Shown: positions 18,269-27,982 of the stretch, piece by piece
Numbering within the stretch: position 1 is the first letter of the stretch
How the letters are laid out: every line of letters begins with the position of its first letter
Virus record (IMG/VR): IMGVR_UViG_3300038299_000353
Span: 1 to 64,000 of that record
Source: a virus
Reading direction: 5' to 3' (one strand)
DNA length: 64,000 nucleotides
The notes under the pieces: generated by a model
The model's database searches: none
What the model saw: the letters and a program-made list of their open reading frames with translations, nothing else
Told to the model about the DNA's origin: nothing
Program-made: the position numbers and the translations under genes

Positions 18269-19350
18269 AAAATAAATTTACATTAACAGATTCTCAGAAG
18301 GAATGGATCAAGAAAAATGCAGAGGAGCTTGAATACGATGTTAAAAGCATTACAATCTCTATAACTGGGGACAAGGCTAAGGACGGAAGATCTTTGGAAG
18401 GCATGGCTGTAAAGAAGTTTTTGTCAGAAGACTTGAACGTAAAGCCTCAGGTTAGAAGCGTCAACAGTGCAGAATACGAAGCCTTTCAATTGACTGATAA
18501 ACAAAAAGAATTTCTTAGATTTAATTTTGAGAAAATGTCAACCACTGAGCTTGCTCTAGAGCTTTTTGAAGAACTTAGAGACATTGAGCTGCGTAGGGTA
18601 GCTTTTAGCAGGCCAGGAGTAGCCATAGCGAGGTTTTTAAATGAAATTGGGGCATCTGCCAACAAACAGGGTAAGCAGGCTAAATTTCAGAACCCTGACA
18701 GTGTATCTTCAGCTTTGATGATTATCAATAAATTCACTGGAGCTAAGCTTGAAGAGAAAAAACTTAAAGACCATCAAATTGAGTCTATAGAAGGTTTGTG
18801 CGTCAACTTAAAAAGAGTGGGCGTTAGACATACTATGGAAAACTTTAAGGAGGAGATAGAAAGGGAGAGATTCTTGGAAAGCTTTATATGCGATACTTGG
18901 GACAAGGAGGATCTTACATCTGGAGAAATATCCCAGTATATTGACTTGGCAGGCGAGAGAGTTCACTTAGATCAAATCAAAAACCATCAAATGGAACTTA
19001 AAGAAATGATGGAGGTTTCGATGCGTAATGATGACAAGATCCAGTATACCTTAGTTGAGAGTATTGACAAGCAGATACAGAATAGGGACAAGTGCATGGG
19101 TCGAATAGAGAAGCTTCAAAAAAGTTTGGAGGGAACTAGAACACAAAGGTTAAAGGACAAGTCTCCAGACAATGTTACAATTCTTTCGATTATTGAAAAG
19201 TTTATGAAAGAAAAGGAGAGAAAACAGATTCTAAAGATGCAAAAGAGAAAAGACGAAATTTTATCTAAAGACATAGATAGTTTAGATGATATGGATGAAT
19301 ATGTATCTAGAGTATTGGGCATAACTAAATCTGAAATTATTAATCAATAA
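18265..19350 (+). CDS. Hypothetical helical protein with N-terminal repeat, 361 aa
   Basis: The start overlaps the sigma-like stop (ATGA). Two related N-terminal segments, LTDSQKEWIKKNAEEL (about 7-22) and LTDKQKEFLRFNFEKM (about 76-91), each lead into a small helical domain that ends in a similar turn. The rest is long, charged and predicted coiled-coil (residues about 230-345). It sits between a sigma factor and a nuclease-terminase pair, so a small terminase or transcription-linked role is conceivable. I do not recognise the family. Confidence 0.6.
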   Translation: MKNKFTLTDSQKEWIKKNAEELEYDVKSITISITGDKAKDGRSLEGMAVKKFLSEDLNVKPQVRSVNSAEYEAFQLTDKQKEFLRFNFEKMSTTELALELFEELRDIELRRVAFSRPGVAIARFLNEIGASANKQGKQAKFQNPDSVSSALMIINKFTGAKLEEKKLKDHQIESIEGLCVNLKRVGVRHTMENFKEEIERERFLESFICDTWDKEDLTSGEISQYIDLAGERVHLDQIKNHQMELKEMMEVSMRNDDKIQYTLVESIDKQIQNRDKCMGRIEKLQKSLEGTRTQRLKDKSPDNVTILSIIEKFMKEKERKQILKMQKRKDEILSKDIDSLDDMDEYVSRVLGITKSEIINQ

Positions 19351-20255
19351 TGAGATACTCAGAGTTTAAAACGGAAGCAGAGTTTAAAAAGTACTTGCGC
19401 AGAGAGAAGATCTTGATGGCGGAATACTTTGAAAAATTTGAACCACGATATGATTTGTATTCTAATGAAGTTATAAAGTATAAAGATAGGGCTAGTTACT
19501 TGTCTACATATTTTAATGATAAGAGGAATATGAGCAAATGGCTCAAGATTCAAGATAAAGAAACTTCTTTAAATTTTATAAAAAATAGATTTAAATTTAG
19601 AAAAGAAAAGGACGAGCTGCAGTTCGTACCGTCTCAAGTGGAGAGCAGAAGCTTAAAAGAAGTTCCATCAATAAATGCATATCCTTATATCAAGGAGGAT
19701 ATCGTATGGGAAGGCTTAAACCTAAAACAAAGATTCATTTATGAGGAAGTAGATTATAAATTTGATAATCTGGACGAAGCTATCATAGGAATCGATACAA
19801 GAGAGAAGGATAGATTAGATTTCAAGGGAATTAAAACTATAAAGCATAAGTTTGATTTTGGAGATTATGGATTTATAAATGAACCCTACTTTTGTAATAT
19901 ATTCTTCGAAAGGAAGTCTATTACAGATTTGTGGGGTACAATGTCTAAAGGCTATGATAGATTCTGTAGAGAAATTGAAAGAGCTAAAGATTCTGGAGCA
20001 TATGTCATAGTTATGATCGATTATGCTTATAGTAAAGCTACTGGTTACAACTTCAATAAGAGATACTCTAAATCAACATCTAAATTTATTTTTCATAGAA
20101 TTAGAAAGATGCTGCAGACGTATGATAACGTACAGTTTGTTTTTTCTGGTGGCAGAGATCAAAGTGAATACTTAATCAAGAAGATAGGCTTAATAGGTGA
20201 AAAGGCAAAAATGTATGACCTACAGTATCTTTTAGATACTAAAAAAATAAAATGA
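19350..20255 (+). CDS. ERCC4-type nuclease, 301 aa
   Basis: Residues 148-193 carry IDTREKDRL, then FDFGDYGF and FFERKSITDLWGTM. This matches the XPF/ERCC4 nuclease signature GD-x(n)-ERK-x3-D with an upstream D-x-RE. Such nucleases cut branched or flap DNA. The N-terminal 110 residues are basic and unassigned. The gene overlaps the terminase start by 4 nt, so a role in trimming branched concatemers before packaging, comparable to T4 endonuclease VII in purpose, is plausible. Confidence 0.75.
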   Translation: MRYSEFKTEAEFKKYLRREKILMAEYFEKFEPRYDLYSNEVIKYKDRASYLSTYFNDKRNMSKWLKIQDKETSLNFIKNRFKFRKEKDELQFVPSQVESRSLKEVPSINAYPYIKEDIVWEGLNLKQRFIYEEVDYKFDNLDEAIIGIDTREKDRLDFKGIKTIKHKFDFGDYGFINEPYFCNIFFERKSITDLWGTMSKGYDRFCREIERAKDSGAYVIVMIDYAYSKATGYNFNKRYSKSTSKFIFHRIRKMLQTYDNVQFVFSGGRDQSEYLIKKIGLIGEKAKMYDLQYLLDTKKIK

Positions 20256-22156
20256 TTGAAAAAGGAAACTTTGGGCTAGAAGCCCCCGACGTAATAGACG
20301 AGATGCTTAAGGTCGAAGGAGACCTAACTGAAGCTGAAGCTTCTGAGATGGTTGCAAGGCTATTAGCATCAAAACCAGGTCTACTTTACAATATGCTTAC
20401 TGGTGGAGAGAATCTATTTAGCTTTCAAATAGCCAAAATGGCTGTCTTAGCCAAGAGAGACTTCACCTTAGATGTAAGTGCTAGAGGTGGAGCCAAAACC
20501 TTTACTACAGCAGTATTTGCCCTAATATATGCCATTACTCATCCTGGGATTAAGATTCTAGTACTGGGTCCTACCTTAAGGCAGGCTAAGACTCTATTAA
20601 ATTACATAATGGATATATCCAAAAAGCCTAATGCTTTCTTACTGCGACAATTTCTAACCGACAAGAGTTACAAGAGAGATCCAGATAGATATTCCATAAA
20701 AATTGGAACTGGTATATTTGGTCCAGAGTCAGAGATTTTTGCTATGGCATTGGGTGATGGTAAGAAAATTCGTGGAGCTAGAGCGCAAGTAATTATCCTC
20801 GATGAGGCTTTTGCTATTCCTCAAAACATTATTGACGAGGTTATTGGGCCAATGATGATCGTCAATGCAAATATTTCGGAGAGAGTCGAAACCAAAAAGA
20901 TAGAGGACAAGTTGGTGGAAAGCGGGAAAATGAAGAATAGCGAGAGACGTAAATTCGCTAATAATAAGATGATAATGCTATCTTCTGCTTGTTATGAATT
21001 TGAGTCATTCTATAAAAGATTTGAAAGTTATAGGGATAAGATTCTAAACCCAAATATAGATAGAGAAGAAGGGGAGATTACATACGGTATTGTCAACTTG
21101 GGTTGGGAAGCGCATCCACCAGAATTATTGTCGAAGACATTTGTATTAAGGGAACAGGAGTCAATGTCTGAGGATTCATTTAGAAGAGAGTATGAAGCTC
21201 AGTTCTCTCCAGACTCAGCATCTTATTTCAAGATGTCTGTGATGGCGAAGAGAACTTTAGAGCCAGGAGAATATCCTCATGTCGAGATAAAGGGAGATGA
21301 CCCTTCTAAGTATTTTTATATTCTTGGGATTGACCCTAATTTTAGCAATTCAGAAACTAGTGACAACTATGCAATGTCTTTGCTTAAAGTGGAAAGAGGT
21401 AAGCAGAACAAAGGGACTTTGGTACATAACTATGCGGTCGCAGGACTTGAGGCAGAAAATATTATTAATTATATAATTTATTTGATCACCCATTTTAATA
21501 TCGAATATATTTGCATGGATTTCGCTGGCGCTAGACAGTCTTTAGATACTTGGAATAATTCCTCTTTATTTAAAGAGAGGAATCTAAAACTGGAAGACTT
21601 CGAAGCTAAGTTTGATTCGGAAAAAGATGTCAGGAATAGCAAGTACTCTTATGATTTAGGTTCTAGAAAGATTGTGCATATCCAAAACTTTAATACTGGA
21701 TGGATTAGAGAGGCTAATGAGTATATGCAAATGTGCTTTGACAGAGGAAAGCTATTCTTCGCATCTGCTCCTATTGACAGCGAATTTGAGAGTATGGTAA
21801 AGAAAAAGGATATTCCTATGGATAAAATATACTATATATATGGACAGGAAAATGAGGACAACTTCAATGAAGAAGATTGGTTGAAGAAAAAGCAGTATGA
21901 TTTCGTTGAACATCAAGTCAGATTAATATCACAATCTAAAACAGAATGCGCAAATGTTAAAATGACTGCGTCTCCTCAAGGGCATCAAACTTTTGATTTG
22001 CCAGTAACAATGAGAAAGATGAATACGCCAGATAAGCCAAGGAAGGATAGCTATTCGTCACTTTTACTTGCAAATTGGGGCAGAAAATGCTATCAGTTAC
22101 TTAACGAAACGGACGAAGAAGAGGTATCTACTTGGGTTCCTCCTATGATGTTCTAA
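20252..22156 (+). CDS. Terminase large subunit
   Basis: 634 residues. Walker A is ARGGAKT at 77-83 and Walker B VIILDE at 180-185, followed by AFAIPQ. The C-terminal nuclease (RNase H fold) shows YILGIDPNFSN near 351 and YICMDFAGA near 425, the first two metal-binding acids. The protein packages concatemeric DNA into proheads using ATP and cuts it. ATGA overlap couples it to the ERCC4 nuclease. The small subunit is not identified. Confidence 0.9.
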   Translation: MIEKGNFGLEAPDVIDEMLKVEGDLTEAEASEMVARLLASKPGLLYNMLTGGENLFSFQIAKMAVLAKRDFTLDVSARGGAKTFTTAVFALIYAITHPGIKILVLGPTLRQAKTLLNYIMDISKKPNAFLLRQFLTDKSYKRDPDRYSIKIGTGIFGPESEIFAMALGDGKKIRGARAQVIILDEAFAIPQNIIDEVIGPMMIVNANISERVETKKIEDKLVESGKMKNSERRKFANNKMIMLSSACYEFESFYKRFESYRDKILNPNIDREEGEITYGIVNLGWEAHPPELLSKTFVLREQESMSEDSFRREYEAQFSPDSASYFKMSVMAKRTLEPGEYPHVEIKGDDPSKYFYILGIDPNFSNSETSDNYAMSLLKVERGKQNKGTLVHNYAVAGLEAENIINYIIYLITHFNIEYICMDFAGARQSLDTWNNSSLFKERNLKLEDFEAKFDSEKDVRNSKYSYDLGSRKIVHIQNFNTGWIREANEYMQMCFDRGKLFFASAPIDSEFESMVKKKDIPMDKIYYIYGQENEDNFNEEDWLKKKQYDFVEHQVRLISQSKTECANVKMTASPQGHQTFDLPVTMRKMNTPDKPRKDSYSSLLLANWGRKCYQLLNETDEEEVSTWVPPMMF

Positions 22157-22180
22157 TCTTTCACATAAAGTCACATTAAA

Positions 22181-22188
22181 TGTAATAT
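22181..22188 (+). promoter_or_regulatory. Late promoter motif TGTAATAT
   Basis: 7 nt before ATG 22196 (portal). Confidence 0.6.
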
Positions 22189-22195
22189 CTACCAA

Positions 22196-24205
22196 ATGGC
22201 AAAAAAGAAGTACAACTCAAATTCTCTATATCATAAAGATAGAAAAGCATACTATGCTCAGAAAGAAGCGGAAGCTTCTACTCAACAGCCAGAATTAACT
22301 TATAACGACGTCTTCTCTAGCAGAGAAAATATCGAAAAGAGCATTGGGATGGTAGGAGGCAACAGCAGGGGCGGCTCTCTGGGAAGAACTTTCGATAGTG
22401 CTTTGGGCGTTGATAGTGAGTTAGCGGCAAGATTTCCAAACCTAATAGGTAGAGGGACTATTTATCGCAGACACTCAGATGGGTATATTGGCATTCAAGA
22501 AGTTGTATACTTGTGCCAAAAGGCTTGGGAAGAATTTCAGCTGTTTAGAAATACTATAGAAACTATGGTAGAGTTTTCCGTTTCAGAAATTCAAATCAGC
22601 GATAAAAATAGCTCTGCAAAAGCATTTTGCAAAGGATGGTTAGAAGCCGTCAATATGCAAGGATTCTCTGAGCAATTCTATAGAGAGCTTTACAGGTCTT
22701 GTAATCTTTTTATTTATAAAATAGGTGGAAAGGTAGATAAGAAAGATATTACCAGTTTAAGAGATGTTAAAAGCGGCAGTGTCAATATACCAGTAAAGTA
22801 TACAGTTCTTAACCCAGCTCAAGTAGCCCTTGAAGGTGGAGTAACATATGACTCTGCAGTATACAAGATCCTTAGCCCTTACGAAATACAGAGACTTAAA
22901 AATCCAAAGACTCCAACTGAGAAGGCTATTTTCAACAACTTAGACAAAGACATACAAGTTCAAATACGAAATTATAGTGAAAACTATGGCAGCTCTCAAG
23001 AAACTTTGAGAGTAGCTCTAGAAGATGTTGATTCTATCTTCTACCAAAAACAGGATTACGAATACTTTGCTGTTCCTCTATTCTACGGGGTACTGGATGA
23101 TATCGAACTAAAAATGGAAATGAAGAATGCTGATAGGCAGATTATTAGCTCTTTGGACAGTATGCTTCTTCTTCTTACTATGGGAGGGGCTAAGGGCAGA
23201 GACGGAACTGAACTTCCTCCAAATCCTGAGCATATGGCTTATATGAAAACTCTATTTGAGAACAAGAAAGCTCAACGAGTACTAGTGGCCGATTACACTA
23301 CAAAAGCAGAATATGTAATCCCAGATATTGATAAGATCATCGGGAAAGCTAAGTATGAGCAAGTCAACGAAGATATTAGAGAAGGCTTGCAAACTGTATT
23401 TGGAGGAAACGAAACATTCTCTAATTCGGTTACTAAGGTAAAAATATTTTGCGAAAGACTTCAGAAAGGTCAAAACATATTTAAAAGATGGCTTGAAGAC
23501 GAGCTTAGTAACGTCTGCAAGAAGATGGGGTTTAATGCTAAGCCAACTGTAAAACTTTCTTCCGTAAGTCTAGAAGATGATGCTCAGATGTTTAGAGTTT
23601 ATACTAGAATGGCAGAGCTTGGATTCCTAACTCCAGAAGAGCTGTTCGAAGCAACTAAAAATGGAATGCTTCCGAACTCTCATGAAAGCATTCTTTCTCA
23701 GAGAAAGTTTAAAAAGCAAAAAGAGGAAGATATATATTTCCCTCAAATTTTCAACAATAGTCAATACAATCCTTTGGATGCTGACACGAAAAATACTAAC
23801 GACAAGGAGCCTTCTGCTAATCAAGTTGGAAGGCCCCCAAGTAAAGATTCTGGCTTCAATGAAGTTAGACAAAGAAGAGTCGGCAGTATTGAACAGCTTT
23901 CAATCAAGAGTCTTAAAGATGTGTTGTCAGAGTACGACAGCCTTAAGGAAGATACTAATACCTCCTTTGCTAAAAAATACGGGATAGAAGAAGTTAGTGA
24001 GAAGCAAAAGGAAATTACAAAGTCTATAGCTTACAACATATCCAAGAATTATGAAATAAAGGACTGGAAGAAAGCTATTGAGGAAGTTATAGAAAAGAAA
24101 ATCATATTGAGTAATACGGATGTTGAAAACAAGATTGAGAGCATTTGTAATGATTTTGAGCTTAGTGACGACTTTATGGGTATGTTGATTTATCACTCCA
24201 AATAA
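22196..24205 (+). CDS. Portal protein
   Basis: 669 residues directly after the terminase, which is the normal place of the portal. Residues about 95-330 contain features typical of phage portals (RRHSDGYIGIQEVVYLCQKA, VDSIFYQKQDYEYFAVPLFY and a long stem helix IISSLDSMLLLLTMG). The C-terminal 150 residues are polar, charged and probably flexible. Forms the dodecameric DNA channel at one head vertex. It has its own late promoter motif. Call rests on order and general sequence character. Confidence 0.75.
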   Translation: MAKKKYNSNSLYHKDRKAYYAQKEAEASTQQPELTYNDVFSSRENIEKSIGMVGGNSRGGSLGRTFDSALGVDSELAARFPNLIGRGTIYRRHSDGYIGIQEVVYLCQKAWEEFQLFRNTIETMVEFSVSEIQISDKNSSAKAFCKGWLEAVNMQGFSEQFYRELYRSCNLFIYKIGGKVDKKDITSLRDVKSGSVNIPVKYTVLNPAQVALEGGVTYDSAVYKILSPYEIQRLKNPKTPTEKAIFNNLDKDIQVQIRNYSENYGSSQETLRVALEDVDSIFYQKQDYEYFAVPLFYGVLDDIELKMEMKNADRQIISSLDSMLLLLTMGGAKGRDGTELPPNPEHMAYMKTLFENKKAQRVLVADYTTKAEYVIPDIDKIIGKAKYEQVNEDIREGLQTVFGGNETFSNSVTKVKIFCERLQKGQNIFKRWLEDELSNVCKKMGFNAKPTVKLSSVSLEDDAQMFRVYTRMAELGFLTPEELFEATKNGMLPNSHESILSQRKFKKQKEEDIYFPQIFNNSQYNPLDADTKNTNDKEPSANQVGRPPSKDSGFNEVRQRRVGSIEQLSIKSLKDVLSEYDSLKEDTNTSFAKKYGIEEVSEKQKEITKSIAYNISKNYEIKDWKKAIEEVIEKKIILSNTDVENKIESICNDFELSDDFMGMLIYHSK

Positions 24206-24227
24206 CTTCTCAAGATTGGCGTTACCA

Positions 24228-24235
24228 TGTATATA
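24228..24235 (+). promoter_or_regulatory. Late promoter motif TGTATATA
   Basis: 5 nt before ATG 24241. Confidence 0.55.
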
Positions 24236-24240
24236 ACTAT

Positions 24241-25749
24241 ATGCGCTCTTCGTTAAGTGATAAATTCAAATATAAAAGTACTTTCCTTTCTAAGGCAAAT
24301 GTAGTATCTCTAACTACCTCTAATCTATCAAAGGCTTCTTTACAAAATTTAAAGGATACTTTGAATGTATCAGAAGGTGACTTTGAGAAAAATCCAGACC
24401 TATTATTTCTTTCTGCGGACTTGTATGTTTCAGACAATGCAAATAAAAATGGAGATCTGGTCGATAGAGAAGGAGCGCTTGAGCTTGCTAAGCAAGTACC
24501 TAATAAATATTTAAATTTAGAACACGAACAAGATATGATCGTAGGATCTCTGATTAGCCCTTTCTACAGAAAGTATTCTGAAGATAGGGAGATGATAGAG
24601 GAGGGTGGCCTAGAAGACTATGACGGTCCAGTCGTAGTTGGAGGCACTGGATATATCTGGAAAAGTGTTAACCCAGACCTAGCTGAATTTTTAGTTCAAG
24701 CTTCCGAAGAGGATAGCGAAGAATATGGAATGGCTTCTATGTCTTGGGAAGTATATTTCAATGACTTTGAAATCTTAAAGGGATCAAAGTATGTTGCCGA
24801 GGGTGACATAGTTTCTGATAAGAGAGAAATTGAAAAAATGAAACCCTTCTTAAGGTGCTATGGAGGAAATGGAGACTATGATGGTTCTCCTATCTATAGG
24901 CTGATAAAAGGAGAAAAATTATTTTTAGGTGCTGGAATAGTAAAGAACCCTGCGGCTGATGTCAAAGGTATAATTACTTCCGAGTCTAAAATTATTAAAA
25001 ATAATAATAAAAAAAATTCACAAACAGTGAAAATAAATGTAAAACCAAATAAAGCAATGAAGATCTCAAATATTACAGATTATAAAAATGCACTAGCTTC
25101 TATTACCTCTGGTGATGAAGTTAATGTAACTACCCTTGCATCTTTGGAAGCGAATTTCGATTCCGTAGTTGATAAAGCTCAAGCTTCCGCTATCGCCGAC
25201 GAAATTCGTGCGAAGAGTGAAGAGTTTGCAGCTTCTATCTCCGAAAAGGATGCACTTATCGTACAGGCCGAAGAAGCTCGTGCGACGTTGGAGACGAAAA
25301 TAGCAGAACTTGAAGCAGCTAAGGCCGCTCAAGACTCCGAACTTTCTGAAATTAAAGAAAAAGTTGAAGCGCAAGAAAAACAAAGAGTATTCGACGAAAG
25401 AATGACTGCTCTAAGTTCTGAATTTAAGCTTGAAGGCGAAGTAGCGAAGGTTGTTGCTGAAGAAATCAAGGATATAGATGAAGAGCAGTATGACGCTTGG
25501 CTTAGCAGATTTAAAATTTTAGCTGGAAGTCACTTGAAGGCAGAAGCTAGTGAAGAAGTCTCTCAAGATGAGTCCGATTCAGAAGAAACCGAAGAGTGTG
25601 TAGCAGAAGCTGCGGCGGAAGAAGAAGCAGAGGCGGTAATCACCGAAGCTTCTAATTCAGCAATAGAAGAAGTTACTAACTCTCAACATGAATACAAATC
25701 CCTTAAAGATGAATTTGAAAACTTCGAATTCGAACTTGCGGGTAAATAA
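24241..25749 (+). CDS. Prohead protease-scaffold fusion, 502 aa
   Basis: The N-terminal half has NKNGDLVDREGALELAKQVP followed by YLNLEHEQDMIVGSL (His near 96) and EYGMASMSWEV (Ser 167/169). This layout fits the serine capsid maturation proteases of Mu and HK97-related phages. From about residue 270 the protein is a Glu/Ala-rich coiled coil (ARATLETKIAELEAAKAAQD) typical of a scaffold, ending in an acidic tail. Protease and scaffold are therefore one polypeptide, and no separate scaffold gene is seen. It would be cleaved during maturation. Confidence 0.75.
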   Translation: MRSSLSDKFKYKSTFLSKANVVSLTTSNLSKASLQNLKDTLNVSEGDFEKNPDLLFLSADLYVSDNANKNGDLVDREGALELAKQVPNKYLNLEHEQDMIVGSLISPFYRKYSEDREMIEEGGLEDYDGPVVVGGTGYIWKSVNPDLAEFLVQASEEDSEEYGMASMSWEVYFNDFEILKGSKYVAEGDIVSDKREIEKMKPFLRCYGGNGDYDGSPIYRLIKGEKLFLGAGIVKNPAADVKGIITSESKIIKNNNKKNSQTVKINVKPNKAMKISNITDYKNALASITSGDEVNVTTLASLEANFDSVVDKAQASAIADEIRAKSEEFAASISEKDALIVQAEEARATLETKIAELEAAKAAQDSELSEIKEKVEAQEKQRVFDERMTALSSEFKLEGEVAKVVAEEIKDIDEEQYDAWLSRFKILAGSHLKAEASEEVSQDESDSEETEECVAEAAAEEEAEAVITEASNSAIEEVTNSQHEYKSLKDEFENFEFELAGK

Positions 25750-25773
25750 AAACAAACATAAAAAAAATAAATT

Positions 25774-26364
25774 ATGGCATATAAAGACCTAATCCTAAAA
25801 CCAACTCGCAACGTTCCTCCTCATAAGATCGTTTCTGAGTTCCGCACGGACTTCACTGGTCAGGCTGGTCATCTCGTTAAGGTTTCTTCGTACGATCCTG
25901 ACAGTGACACTTATTACAGCTCGTCCCCAGTAGGAGGTTCCTATGATGGTATCTACAGCAATCAGCAAGTAGCTCCATATTCAGTCGCTAAAACCGCAGC
26001 AGGAGATACTTCTGCTCAGGTTCTTGGCATCACCCTCGAAGGCACTGCTACTGTAGACGCTAACGGGAATAAAGTCGATGGCTTCAACAAACGTTGGGCT
26101 GACGAAAATGGTTACGTTGCTTCTGGCAAGCCAGTTCAAATTGCTACAGAAGGTCTATTCTGGATTGATGCAAATCAACTCAATGGCGGCATTCCTGCTC
26201 CTGGTTCTGGTCTTAAGGCTGGAGCTGCTGGCACATTTGCTCTTGTTGATACATCTGCTATTGTTGTTACAGGCGCTGTTTCTGCTGCTGCTCTGCAAAT
26301 CGGCAAAGTTATCTCAAGCACTGGCACACGTCAGTCTGATGTTCTAATCCAACTGTCACTCTAA
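25774..26364 (+). CDS. Probable capsid decoration protein, 196 aa
   Basis: Lies between the protease-scaffold and the major capsid gene, the usual place of lambda D-like or head-fibre proteins. The sequence is rich in small residues and beta strands (DFTGQAGHLVKVSSYDPDSD). The codon use is the more G+C-rich, high-expression type shared with the capsid gene and the tail tube. No late motif precedes it, so it is probably read with the upstream gene. Confidence 0.65.
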   Translation: MAYKDLILKPTRNVPPHKIVSEFRTDFTGQAGHLVKVSSYDPDSDTYYSSSPVGGSYDGIYSNQQVAPYSVAKTAAGDTSAQVLGITLEGTATVDANGNKVDGFNKRWADENGYVASGKPVQIATEGLFWIDANQLNGGIPAPGSGLKAGAAGTFALVDTSAIVVTGAVSAAALQIGKVISSTGTRQSDVLIQLSL

Positions 26365-26383
26365 AATACAAGTTACTACTAAA

Positions 26384-27523
26384 ATGAAAATTAAACTAAA
26401 AGAAAAACCAGAACAAATCGCCCTTATTAAGGCAATGGGTTCGAGTGACGAGGAAACTTCTGCAAAAGCAATGAAGGTTTTCGCAAACCTAGTTGGCCCT
26501 CTTGCAAGAAAGGTTCTTGACGAAACTAATATCATCGATTCTTTGTATGATACTATTTCCGTTGGAGAGTTTGAGCCTCGCACTATTCCTCTCGATGATT
26601 TTTATAACGTCGATAAGCCAGATTATGTTCGTGTAACATTCTCTAGCCAACCAGGCGATCTTGCATACAGCCAATTGACTGGTGCTGATGACATCCCCTT
26701 CACTACTTTCGTAGTTACAGCTGCTATCGCAATGTATCGCAAGTATCTTAAGGCTGGACGTATTCAACACGCTGAAAATGGTATTCGCAAGATGATCAAC
26801 GAAGTTCGTTTCAAGATGAAGCGCCAAGGCATCCAGCCAATCCTTGATTCGGTTGCTAATGTTCAAACTAACGGTCAGTATCACGTTACTCGTTCGCACC
26901 AAGCTGGCAGATTCGTTCTTGCCGACTTGAACCGACTCGAAACTCTTGCTTCTCGTATCGTTACTTCTGCTCTTGGCGGAACTCCTAACGCTTCGGGCGC
27001 TCGTGGCATTACTGATATGCTAGTTTCTCCTGAAATCGTTGAAGACATTCGCGCTATCGCTTATAACCCAATGAATACTGTTGCTGCTGATGGTGGCGCT
27101 CCTGCTAACACAGAGGACGGCATTGCTGCTCCTGAGTCGCTTCGTAACGAAGTGTATGGTGCTGCTGGTATCCCAACCCTGTATGGTTGCAACATCATCC
27201 AAATGGTTGAAATGGGCGTAGGTCAGGACTTCAACACTATCTTCGATGCGTTTGCAGGTAATAACGCTTATGTTGATAATGCTGGTACTGGTACTGCAGT
27301 CTTCAATGGTGCTACTGAGCAAATCGTTCTTGGTATCAACAGATCTGTTGATGTTAACGGTCTTGTTAAAGTTGAAATCAACGACAGTGAAAGTGGTTCA
27401 ACATTCAATGCTCTTCCTGACAACCAGTTTGTTGCCAGAGAAGGTAAGGTTGGATTCTACGGAACAACTGAAGCAGGTTATCTTAGCGTTGAGCCAAGAA
27501 ACCTCTTCGCTATCGCGATCTAG
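26384..27523 (+). CDS. Major capsid protein (HK97 fold)
   Basis: 379 residues, followed by a strong terminator, with the most G+C-rich and regular codon use of the late region, as expected for the most abundant protein. The sequence has an N-arm, E-loop-like region and P-domain helix (YRKYLKAGRIQHAENGIRKM) and an A-domain part (ITDMLVSPEIVEDIRAI) typical of HK97-fold capsids. There is no delta-domain-length N-extension, consistent with a separate scaffold. Confidence 0.8.
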   Translation: MKIKLKEKPEQIALIKAMGSSDEETSAKAMKVFANLVGPLARKVLDETNIIDSLYDTISVGEFEPRTIPLDDFYNVDKPDYVRVTFSSQPGDLAYSQLTGADDIPFTTFVVTAAIAMYRKYLKAGRIQHAENGIRKMINEVRFKMKRQGIQPILDSVANVQTNGQYHVTRSHQAGRFVLADLNRLETLASRIVTSALGGTPNASGARGITDMLVSPEIVEDIRAIAYNPMNTVAADGGAPANTEDGIAAPESLRNEVYGAAGIPTLYGCNIIQMVEMGVGQDFNTIFDAFAGNNAYVDNAGTGTAVFNGATEQIVLGINRSVDVNGLVKVEINDSESGSTFNALPDNQFVAREGKVGFYGTTEAGYLSVEPRNLFAIAI

Positions 27524-27542
27524 AACTAATAAAATCAAAACT

Positions 27543-27571
27543 AATCCCGCCAGAAATGGCGGGATTTTTTT
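27543..27571 (+). terminator. Intrinsic terminator after the capsid gene
   Basis: AATCCCGCC (27543-27551), loop AGAAAT, GGCGGGATT (27558-27566), then T-run. Confidence 0.9.
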
Positions 27572-27610
27572 GTGTCTAAGTTTAGAATTTTCCCAAAAGT
27601 ACGCTACACC

Positions 27611-27618
27611 TGTATATA
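27611..27618 (+). promoter_or_regulatory. Late promoter motif TGTATATA
   Basis: 5 nt before ATG 27624. It restarts transcription behind the capsid terminator. Confidence 0.55.
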
Positions 27619-27623
27619 ATAAT

Positions 27624-27947
27624 ATGGAAAAAATTAATGGAAAAATTAATGGCAGCGATACTTTGGTAAGCGCTTTGGGTAATAAAAAGTCAGTAGCAGG
27701 TGTTTCTCAGTTTTTGGATTATAAAATTCTTATTAGTAAGATGCCTATGGAAAAACTATATAGGCATGGTTTAGAAGAATTTGGTATTAAGCCAAACAGA
27801 TCCTTGAAAGGTAGAGAAACTTTTGAAAAAAAATGCTTGGCTGCATTCAGAAAATCTACTGGTCAATTGATGAATCAAGATTTATCAAAAAAGCTGACTA
27901 AGACCAAACAAAAGAAGCTAGATGAAGTTCTGAAGAAGGGGATTTAA
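27624..27947 (+). CDS. Small basic hypothetical protein, 107 aa
   Basis: The open frame extends back into the capsid gene, but the late motif and the terminator place the start at ATG 27624 (MEKINGKINGSDTLVSALGN). Basic, helical C-terminus (LSKKLTKTKQKKLDEVLKKG). Position between the capsid and neck genes suggests a head role. No family recognised. Confidence 0.6.
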   Translation: MEKINGKINGSDTLVSALGNKKSVAGVSQFLDYKILISKMPMEKLYRHGLEEFGIKPNRSLKGRETFEKKCLAAFRKSTGQLMNQDLSKKLTKTKQKKLDEVLKKGI

Positions 27948-27969
27948 TTTCTTTGTAGGGTTTTTTAAC

Positions 27970-27977
27970 TGTAATAA
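27970..27977 (+). promoter_or_regulatory. Late promoter motif TGTAATAA
   Basis: 5 nt before ATG 27983. Confidence 0.55.
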
Positions 27978-27982
27978 TAGTT

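Noticed and set aside
27246-27623. N-terminal extension of the 107-residue protein into the capsid gene
   Set aside because: It is the shadow frame of the capsid gene; a terminator and a late promoter motif lie between, and ATG 27624 follows the motif.
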